This document shows, piece by piece, positions 57,764-64,000 of a stretch of 64,000 nt of DNA. This DNA is from Flammeovirga aprica JL-4. Its GTDB lineage: Bacteria > Bacteroidota > Bacteroidia > Cytophagales > Flammeovirgaceae. Position numbers and translations under genes: made by a program. The stretch covers positions 1-64,000 of the forward strand of contig NZ_JABANE010000017.1 of NCBI RefSeq assembly GCF_012844305.1, written 5' to 3'. The notes under the pieces were generated by a model, which searched no databases, had not been told where the DNA came from, and saw only the letters and a list, made by a program, of their open reading frames with translations. The stretch's first letter is position 1. Every line of letters starts with the position of its first letter.

Positions 57764-58924
57764 ATGAAGATAGTAGATATTATACCTTATGTAATCGCAC
57801 AGGATTTAGAGAAGCCATTTTACTTCTCTCAGTGGGACTACAAAGCAAGAAAAATTTGTCTTGTAAAGATCATTTTAGAAGACGGAACTTATGGATGGGG
57901 TGAGGGTTATGGGCCTGCAGATATGATTGAAACAGGTATCAATTTCCTCAAGCCATTTGTGATAGGTGAGAATGTGCTGGAGAATGAAAAGATCTGGCAG
58001 AACATGTATTTGAGAACACTGGATTTTGGTAGAAGTGGTATTTTCAACGCGGCAATCAGTGCCATTGATGTAGGGATTTGGGATTGTAAAGGAAAGGTTT
58101 TGAACCAGCCCGTTTCTGTGTTGTTGGGAGGAGTGAAAAATGAAATAATACATCCGTATGCCACAGGTTTCTATTTCACAGATTCACCCACTTTGGATGA
58201 AGATTTAAGAAAGGAAGCACAGTTCTATAAAAAGGAAGGTTTCAAAGCTGCAAAGATGAAAGTGGGTTTGGGCTTGGAAAAAGACCTGCATTATGTCCAC
58301 TTATTAAAAGAAGAATTAGGAGATGACGTTCGCTTAATGATCGATTCCAATCATGCTTACAACTATAGAGAGGCGTTGGAATTATGTCAGAAACTTGAGC
58401 ATTTAAATATTGGTTGGTTTGAAGAGCCAGTTCACCCTGAAGATTATAATGGGTACGCTAAGTTGAGAGAGAACACTTCTATTCCTATTGCGGGTGGAGA
58501 GTGTGAATACTTGAAACATGGATTTAAAAGGTTGTTTGATGCAGATGCTGTAGACATTGCTCAGCCAGACTTGTGTGCAACTGGTGGACTGACAGAAATG
58601 AAGCGTATTGCGACATTAGCCTCAAGCTATCATAAAGACATTGTACCTCACTCATGGGGAACATGGATTGCCATCAGTGCGGCCGTTCATTTTGTATCCA
58701 ATTTAGATCAAAACCCTGGAAGAATGTTTAGAAACGCTCCAATGATTGAATTGGATCGTACAGAAAACCCATTACGTGATGATGTAGTGTCACATGCCAT
58801 CAAAGTGGAAAACGGAGAAATCAAAGTACCTCAGCTTCCAGGTTTAGGAATAGATGTTAACCAAAATTATTTAGAAAAATATGCAATCAACAATAGAAGA
58901 GAAACAGCTGCAGTTTGGTCATAA
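57764..58924 (+). CDS. Enolase-superfamily cycloisomerase/dehydratase, probable 3,6-anhydro-D-galactonate cycloisomerase (DauB-like)
   Basis: A 386-aa mandelate-racemase-like enzyme. The acid/base and metal residues are clear: K164-M-K166 (KxK), metal ligands D194 (MIDSNH), E220 (FEEP) and E246 (GGECE), and a histidine base H296 (VPHSWGTW). Enzymes of this type convert 3,6-anhydrogalactonate into 2-keto-3-deoxy-galactonate; galactonate dehydratase (DgoD) is a close alternative. The neighbouring dehydrogenase rather than a lactonase favours the anhydro route. The end overlaps the aldehyde dehydrogenase gene by 44 bases. Confidence 0.82.
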   Translation: MKIVDIIPYVIAQDLEKPFYFSQWDYKARKICLVKIILEDGTYGWGEGYGPADMIETGINFLKPFVIGENVLENEKIWQNMYLRTLDFGRSGIFNAAISAIDVGIWDCKGKVLNQPVSVLLGGVKNEIIHPYATGFYFTDSPTLDEDLRKEAQFYKKEGFKAAKMKVGLGLEKDLHYVHLLKEELGDDVRLMIDSNHAYNYREALELCQKLEHLNIGWFEEPVHPEDYNGYAKLRENTSIPIAGGECEYLKHGFKRLFDADAVDIAQPDLCATGGLTEMKRIATLASSYHKDIVPHSWGTWIAISAAVHFVSNLDQNPGRMFRNAPMIELDRTENPLRDDVVSHAIKVENGEIKVPQLPGLGIDVNQNYLEKYAINNRRETAAVWS

Positions 58925-60344
58925 AAAACTTTATATAAATGGAAGATTGGTAAACGGACAATCCAATGAAGTTTCTTCATTAGTTTGTCCAGCCAATAAC
59001 CAACCCGTGGCCACGTTGGCACAAGCCACTTTTGAAGATACTCAATTTGCTCTGCAAACAGCGCAAGAAGGTTTCCAATATTGGTCTCGTCTTTCTGTTG
59101 ATGAGCGTGTGGAGTGGATGTTGAAACTCAGACAACAATTAGAAAAAAACGCTGATTTATTAAGAGAAGCGGTTTGTCATGAGATGGGTAAAACTTGGGC
59201 GGCTTCTGAAGAAGATATCAATAGTATCTTGGATGCCTTGGAGTTTTATGCAGAGGAGATTAAAGTAAAAGAAGGGTTTGAAATAAAGGACCGTCAAGGC
59301 ACACATACACACCAAATGATCTATCAGCCATTGGGTGTAGTGACTGCATTTTTAGCTTGGAATTTCCCTTTACTGAACCTTGGATTCAAGTTAGGTCCGG
59401 CTTTGGCAGCAGGGTGTTCTATCATCATTAAGGCTTCAGAATCATCAGCAATTTCAGCTTCTATTATTGCAGAATTAGCCCATGAAATAGATTTTCCTAA
59501 AGGTGTGATCACAGTACTGCATGGCAATAGAAAAAACGTAGGTGTTCCTTTGTGTGAAAGTACAATTCCTCAGTTGATCACAATGATCGGATCTACATTT
59601 ACAGCTCAAAAATTAATTGAACAATCTGTTAAAACATCTATCAAAAGATACTCTATGGAATGTGGTGGAAATGCACCATTTATAGTGTTTGAAGATGGAA
59701 ATATGCAAGATGCATTGGATATCACAACGGCGATTAAGTTTGGTGGAAATGCAGGGCAGGTATGTGTGGCACCTAACCGTTTTTATATCCAAAGTGATGT
59801 TTACAAAAGCTTTAAGACACAATTAGTTGAAAGAGCAAACCAGACAAGAGTAGGCTATTATAAGGAAGAAGAGGTGGATATGGGACCTTTGGCCAATAAG
59901 GCACAAGTGGAATCTGTTCAGCACTTTGTAGACGAATGTGTTAAGGAAGGTGGAAAAGTATTGGCAGGTGGAACAACCCTGGATAAAGCAGGTTGTTACT
60001 TTGCTCCAACTGTAATAGAAATGACAGACAGAAGTGCATCCATTTTACAGCATGAAGTTTTTGGTCCAGTGTGTGTGATCATGGAGTTTGAGGAGAAGGA
60101 AGAGGTACTTGCTTTAGCCAATGATTCAACAGCAGGCTTGGCTTCTTATATCTTCTCTGAAAATGAAGCTGTTTTAGATGAATTTGCTCGAAGATTAGAA
60201 TTTGGTGAGGTACAGCAAAACGGTGTGAAGTACGATATCAATCTTCCTCACTTAGGTGTAAAAAACAGTGGTATCAGTATGGATTGTTCAAAATATGCCT
60301 TGGATGATTATTTGATATTAAAACGTATTTCTAAAAAGATCTAA
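58881..60344 (+). CDS. Aldehyde dehydrogenase, probable 3,6-anhydro-D-galactose dehydrogenase (DauA-like)
   Basis: A 487-aa NAD(P)-dependent aldehyde dehydrogenase of the succinate-semialdehyde type. The oxyanion asparagine is in AFLAWNFPLLNLG, the catalytic glutamate in MECGGNAPF, and the cysteine in NAGQVCVAPNRF. It would oxidise the linear aldehyde form of 3,6-anhydro-D-galactose to the acid used by the cycloisomerase. The only ATG that keeps the expected N-terminal strand (KLYINGRLVNG) is at 58881, giving a long 44-base overlap with the previous gene and suggesting strict translational coupling. Confidence 0.85.
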   Translation: MQSTIEEKQLQFGHKKLYINGRLVNGQSNEVSSLVCPANNQPVATLAQATFEDTQFALQTAQEGFQYWSRLSVDERVEWMLKLRQQLEKNADLLREAVCHEMGKTWAASEEDINSILDALEFYAEEIKVKEGFEIKDRQGTHTHQMIYQPLGVVTAFLAWNFPLLNLGFKLGPALAAGCSIIIKASESSAISASIIAELAHEIDFPKGVITVLHGNRKNVGVPLCESTIPQLITMIGSTFTAQKLIEQSVKTSIKRYSMECGGNAPFIVFEDGNMQDALDITTAIKFGGNAGQVCVAPNRFYIQSDVYKSFKTQLVERANQTRVGYYKEEEVDMGPLANKAQVESVQHFVDECVKEGGKVLAGGTTLDKAGCYFAPTVIEMTDRSASILQHEVFGPVCVIMEFEEKEEVLALANDSTAGLASYIFSENEAVLDEFARRLEFGEVQQNGVKYDINLPHLGVKNSGISMDCSKYALDDYLILKRISKKI

Positions 60345-60348
60345 AACT

Positions 60349-61332
60349 ATGAATAGTTTACCTAAACAGTTTGTGAGTTGTGATTGGGGTACTTCTAATT
60401 TTAGATTACGCCTGATTGATACAGACTCTTTGGATGTAGTGAAAGAGCACAAAACCAACAAGGGTGTAAAAGCACTGTATCAGGAGTTTACTTCTACCTC
60501 TCAATTAAGTCAGTATAAGTTTTTTTCGGATTACTTGACCAACCAGTTAAAAGAAATCGATGAAGAGAAAAAGAGCAATTATATCGTTGCTTCTGGTATG
60601 GCTTCATCTTCTATTGGGTTGCAGGAACTAGGGTATGCACAAATGCCGATTGACGCTTATGGTCAGAACCTTTTCAGTAAGTTTATTACTCTAGAAAAAG
60701 ACCTTTCATTGGTGTTGGTTTCTGGTGTGAAAACAGGGAATGATGTAATGAGAGGGGAGGAAATACAAGCTGTTGGGTTAACGGATTACTTGCCGATTAA
60801 ATCAAAGGGAATCCTTCTATTGCCGGGTACGCACAGTAAGCACATTACATATCAGAAAGGGATTTTTAATGGCTTCAAAACGTATATGACAGGTGAGATT
60901 TTCGATTTGATTTCATCCCAAAGCCTTCTAAGTGTTTCTATTCAAAAAGCATTTTTTGAACCACAATATCAACCTGCTTTTATGGCAGGGGTAAGAAAAG
61001 GTATGGAGGGAAATTTATCTTCTTCATTGTTTTCAATCAGGGCTAAGGATTTAATGCATAATGAATACTTTATGCGTAACCAAAATATTGACCCTCAGGC
61101 CGTAAAAATTGAAAACTATTATTTCTTGAGTGGCTTGATGATCGGTGAAGAGCTGACGTATTTAAAAGATGTCAATGAGCATATCAGCATGGCGGCAAAC
61201 GGAGTGTTAGGTAAACTATATAGAATTGCTTTGGAGGAAGTGATGCAGAAAAAGATTCAATTTATTGAAGATGAGGTCCTCGAAAAAGCATTATTAATTG
61301 GTCAACGAAAAGTATTAAATAATTATGTCTAA
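60349..61332 (+). CDS. dgoK: 2-dehydro-3-deoxygalactonokinase
   Basis: A 327-aa kinase of the DgoK family. The ATP-binding start SCDWGTSNFRLRLID and MRGEEIQAVGL, followed by LLPGTHSKHI, are diagnostic. It phosphorylates 2-keto-3-deoxy-D-galactonate at C6 (the DauC step in carrageenan catabolism). It starts 4 bases after the dehydrogenase and overlaps the aldolase gene by 8 bases. Confidence 0.93.
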   Translation: MNSLPKQFVSCDWGTSNFRLRLIDTDSLDVVKEHKTNKGVKALYQEFTSTSQLSQYKFFSDYLTNQLKEIDEEKKSNYIVASGMASSSIGLQELGYAQMPIDAYGQNLFSKFITLEKDLSLVLVSGVKTGNDVMRGEEIQAVGLTDYLPIKSKGILLLPGTHSKHITYQKGIFNGFKTYMTGEIFDLISSQSLLSVSIQKAFFEPQYQPAFMAGVRKGMEGNLSSSLFSIRAKDLMHNEYFMRNQNIDPQAVKIENYYFLSGLMIGEELTYLKDVNEHISMAANGVLGKLYRIALEEVMQKKIQFIEDEVLEKALLIGQRKVLNNYV

Positions 61333-61975
61333 TTCTCAATTTTCTGAAGAAAGGTTTCAACAGGCACCTGTAGTGGGAATACTAAGAGGTGTGGATCACG
61401 CAACTTTAGACAGAATCATCCCTATATATATTAATGCCGGCTTCTCTACCATTGAAATTACAATGAATACAGAAGGAGCTACCAATATGATTCAAAAACT
61501 GTCAGAAGAATATCCGCAGTTGAATGTGGGGGCAGGTACAGTTTGTGATATGGATGATCTGGAAGAAGCTTTGAAATACGGAGCACAATTTATTGTTACA
61601 CCTATTACGAATGAAGCGATCATCAGAAAGTGTAAATCACTGAATATTCCTGTATTTCCAGGAGCATTGACGCCAACTGAAATCTACAAAGCTTGGACTG
61701 CTGGAGCAACAGCGGTGAAAGTGTTCCCAAGTTCTCAATTTGGAATAGGGTACATCAAAGATGTGATGGCGCCATTAAACAAAATACCATTACTACCAAC
61801 AGGAGGGGTGACGCTTGAAAATATAGCAGATTTCTTCCAAGCAGGTGTGACAGGCGTGGGAATGGGAAGCTCACTTTTTCCAAAACAATTCCTCAAAGAG
61901 GGATTTGAACAACAACTATTTGATCATTTGAAAGCAGTGAAAAGTGCGTATGAATCTGTCTTTCAAACTGCATGA
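61325..61975 (+). CDS. dgoA: 2-dehydro-3-deoxy-6-phosphogalactonate aldolase (KDPG/KHG family)
   Basis: A 216-aa class I aldolase. Motifs are VVGILRGVDH near the N terminus, IEITMNTEGA (the glutamate of the active site), VGAGTVCD, the Schiff-base lysine K132 in TAVKVFPSSQFG, and LPTGGVTLEN. It splits the phosphorylated keto-deoxy acid into pyruvate and glyceraldehyde-3-phosphate (DauD step). KDPG specificity (Eda) is possible but the kinase context favours the galacto form. Confidence 0.92.
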   Translation: MSNSQFSEERFQQAPVVGILRGVDHATLDRIIPIYINAGFSTIEITMNTEGATNMIQKLSEEYPQLNVGAGTVCDMDDLEEALKYGAQFIVTPITNEAIIRKCKSLNIPVFPGALTPTEIYKAWTAGATAVKVFPSSQFGIGYIKDVMAPLNKIPLLPTGGVTLENIADFFQAGVTGVGMGSSLFPKQFLKEGFEQQLFDHLKAVKSAYESVFQTA

Positions 61976-61993
61976 TCTTTAAACTTTACAACA

Positions 61994-63667
61994 ATGCAAC
62001 ACTCTTTATATAAAGCTGTATTATTTCTTCTGATTGGTTTTTTAGGGGCTTGTAGCTTCAAAAAAATGGATAAAAAAGCAGAGGTACAGCAACCGAACAT
62101 TCTCTTTATATCTTTTGATGACCTTCGACCAGAAATGGGAACTTATGGCTCAGAAATAGCGAAAACCCCTAATATTGATAAACTGGCTCAAAAAGGTCTT
62201 CAATTTAACAAAGCCTATTGTCAACAATCAATTTGCAGTCCATCTAGAGCGAGTTTGATGACAGGTGCAAGACCTGAAACTATCAATGTAATTGAAAACT
62301 ATACGTACTTCAGAGACGAGAATCCTGATATTATCACATTACCACAGCATTTTAAAGAAAACGGATACGAGACTGTAAATTGTGGGAAAGTGTATCATGG
62401 AAAATTCTCAGATCAAGAGAAGTCGTGGTCAATGAAACCCGATTATAATGCACTTGGTTACAAAGTGAATGCCTTAGTGGAGAAATTTGTGGACCCTGAT
62501 AACATCAGAACCTTCAAGGAAAACAAAGCAAAAATGAAGGCAAAATACGGTGATCAACATGGTTTGGGAATGGGTCCTGCATTCGAATGTGTTGATGTTC
62601 AAGATAATGCCTACATCGATGGTGTGAATACAGATATGGCTATTCACATTATGAAAGAGCATAAAGCATCAAAATCAAAAAAGCCTCTGTTTTTAGGTGT
62701 TGGATATATTGCAGCACACCTTGATTTTTTAGCCCCGAAAAAATATTGGGACATGTATGATCAGGAAGACATCAAATTGACCAATCAAATTAAAGGGCCA
62801 ATTGATGGTGCTCCAATGGGACTGCATGCTTCATTTGAATTAAGAGTGCGTTCTAATATCCCAAAATACGGTGCGATTCCAGATACTTTAGCGCGTGACC
62901 TTAAACACGGCTATTTGGCTACAGCAAGTTATATCGATGCTCAAGTAGGTAAACTATTAGCAGCTTTAGATGATTTGGGTATGCTAGATAATACCATTGT
63001 GATGTTATGGTCTGATCATGGATTCCACCTTGGAGAAATGGGTGTATGGTGCAAAGCGACAAACTATGATATTGCCACAAGAGTACCGTTAATTGTTTGG
63101 ACACCTGATCAATCTGAAAAAAGCAGAGGAGTTCAAACTGATGCACTTGTTGAGTTAGTGGATATGTACCCTACATTGTGTGATTTGGCTGGTTTAGAAA
63201 AGCCAAAGCATTTGGAAGGACAATCATTTGCTCCTCTTTTAGACAATCCAAATCAAGAATGGAAATCAGCTGTGTTCTCAGCTTTCCCTAACCCTGCATT
63301 AAGAGAATGGGCGGCGAATCCGTTGTCGAAGGGAATGAGAGAAACGTATTTCGGCCCATTAATCAAAGACGTAGAAGCCAACATTAAGGAAGTGATGAAG
63401 GATAAGTGGGACCGAGAGTTTTTTGAAAACGACTTGATGGGGTATGCGATGAAAACACAACGCTATAAGTTAGTGCTGTGGAAAGATAGAAAAAATAAAG
63501 AAAAAGAGCCTTTGTTTATCGAATTATACGATCATCAAAAAGATCCAAAAGAAACGGTAAATATAGCCAAACAGCAACCTGAATTGGTACAGGAATTAGT
63601 GGATCAATTCAATAAAGGCTGGGAAGGAAACAAAGCAAAAACTAACAAGGGTAGATCCTTGATATAG
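61994..63667 (+). CDS. Formylglycine-dependent sulfatase (family S1, iduronate-sulfatase-like), lipoprotein
   Basis: A 557-aa exported sulfatase with a lipoprotein signal (LLIGFLGAC). The formylglycine motif is C81-S-P-S-R, followed by ASLMTGARPE; the N-terminal metal site is FISFDDLRPEMG and the second is LWSDHGFHLGE. The fold resembles the iduronate-2-sulfatase/choline-sulfatase branch (S1_7-like), which includes carrageenan sulfatases. It probably removes a sulfate ester from galactan oligosaccharides at the cell surface. It ends the operon, with a terminator at 63733-63778. A separate maturation enzyme is needed and is not encoded here. Confidence 0.92.
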   Translation: MQHSLYKAVLFLLIGFLGACSFKKMDKKAEVQQPNILFISFDDLRPEMGTYGSEIAKTPNIDKLAQKGLQFNKAYCQQSICSPSRASLMTGARPETINVIENYTYFRDENPDIITLPQHFKENGYETVNCGKVYHGKFSDQEKSWSMKPDYNALGYKVNALVEKFVDPDNIRTFKENKAKMKAKYGDQHGLGMGPAFECVDVQDNAYIDGVNTDMAIHIMKEHKASKSKKPLFLGVGYIAAHLDFLAPKKYWDMYDQEDIKLTNQIKGPIDGAPMGLHASFELRVRSNIPKYGAIPDTLARDLKHGYLATASYIDAQVGKLLAALDDLGMLDNTIVMLWSDHGFHLGEMGVWCKATNYDIATRVPLIVWTPDQSEKSRGVQTDALVELVDMYPTLCDLAGLEKPKHLEGQSFAPLLDNPNQEWKSAVFSAFPNPALREWAANPLSKGMRETYFGPLIKDVEANIKEVMKDKWDREFFENDLMGYAMKTQRYKLVLWKDRKNKEKEPLFIELYDHQKDPKETVNIAKQQPELVQELVDQFNKGWEGNKAKTNKGRSLI

Positions 63668-63732
63668 AATAATTGTAAGCAAATGGCTTACAGACTCTGT
63701 ACTTGAACGTGTGTGACTTAATTATAGCTTAG

Positions 63733-63778
63733 AAGGGCCTTTTTTGATATGAAATTGGCCCTTTTCATACTTTTTTTT
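63733..63778 (+). terminator. Rho-independent terminator ending the catabolic operon
   Basis: AAGGGCC / GGCCCTT with a 16-base loop and a downstream run of eight T. Confidence 0.75.
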
Positions 63779-63830
63779 AATCGTACTAATACACTTAAAA
63801 GTGCTTTGGTACACAAATCTCAATTGCTCA

Positions 63831-64000
63831 ATGAAAACAATTTTAAATGTTTTATTACTATTATTTTGTTGTCACTTTAGTCACGCACAAGCCATAGAGA
63901 AAGTAGACAACTACAAAGGTTGGAAGTGGGAAGAGACCTACGTTTTAACCAATGAATTTATCAGCCTCGCTGTCGTTCCAGATGCTGCAGGCAGGGTATT
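63831..64000 (+). CDS. Start of an exported protein, truncated by the window end (DUF4380-like)
   Basis: An ATG at 63831 opens a frame that runs off the window. The first ~20 residues are a signal peptide (MKTILNVLLLLFCCHFSHAQ). What follows (YVLTNEFISLAVVPDAAGRV) resembles the opening of DUF4380/galactose-mutarotase-like proteins. Only 56 codons are visible, so the family is a guess. A CACTT/AAGTG palindrome lies in the upstream region near 63792. Confidence 0.6.
   Translation, partial: MKTILNVLLLLFCCHFSHAQAIEKVDNYKGWKWEETYVLTNEFISLAVVPDAAGRV

Noticed and set aside
57764..61975. Plain D-galactonate (DgoD-DgoK-DgoA) pathway
   Set aside because: The aldehyde dehydrogenase within the operon, and the linked GH127, GH2 and sulfatase genes, fit the anhydrogalactose route better; kept as an alternative.

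Overview
The window looks like a chromosomal segment of a marine Bacteroidota, most likely Cytophagales/Flammeovirgaceae-like. The DNA is AT-rich, Shine-Dalgarno sequences are mostly absent, and several promoters fit the Bacteroidota -7 element TAnnTTTG. The gene content is typical of algal-polysaccharide degraders: a SusC-like receptor with a carboxypeptidase-regulatory-like domain, DUF4374, PepSY, sulfatase, GH127 and GH2 genes. I recognised no rRNA, tRNA, CRISPR array, prophage or transposase gene. The genus is an inference.

Layout. 1-6.3 kb: an unknown 567-aa protein, then a secreted 1444-aa caspase-fold protein. 6.3-8.6 kb: a TetR repressor divergent from a FAD monooxygenase/DUF3995 pair, with twin palindromic operators. 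8.6-13.3 kb: small genes, including a von Willebrand (YfbK-type) lipoprotein gene broken by one in-frame TAG, and an unlisted 34-aa membrane peptide next to an ICMT-like methyltransferase. 13.3-14.4 kb: non-coding, with a palindrome-rich repeat element. 14.4-20.6 kb: SulP transporter, WG-repeat protein, O-acetylhomoserine sulfhydrylase, lipoprotein. 20.7-35.2 kb: a complete hydroxamate siderophore locus. A minus-strand operon holds decarboxylase, N-hydroxylase, MFS exporter, acyltransferase, NIS synthetase and a membrane acyltransferase-like protein. Divergent from it are an AraC regulator, a TonB receptor, DUF4374 and a PepSY protein.

35.5-46.2 kb: LacI regulator; a structured intergenic region leading into a Vms1-like release-factor (VLRF1) gene overlapped by a CE2-type esterase; an H-NOX sensor with a hybrid kinase carrying four receiver domains; and a complete rpoA standing alone, outside any ribosomal-protein operon. 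46.2-50.3 kb: a phosphatase/kinase/YiiX operon, then four tandem paralogues of a 102-aa secreted basic protein. 51.2-64 kb: a sugar-catabolic locus (GH127, GH2, RhaT-like permease, cycloisomerase, aldehyde dehydrogenase, KDGal kinase, KDPGal aldolase, sulfatase). It has every step for importing and oxidising 3,6-anhydro-D-galactose from carrageenan to pyruvate and glyceraldehyde-3-phosphate.

The most notable items are the four-gene peptide array, the structured leader whose last hairpin masks an unusually strong Shine-Dalgarno of the VLRF1-like gene, the orphan rpoA, the H-NOX kinase with four receivers, and a family of short inverted-repeat elements sharing ends of the form GTACTAGGACAAAAGTAA.
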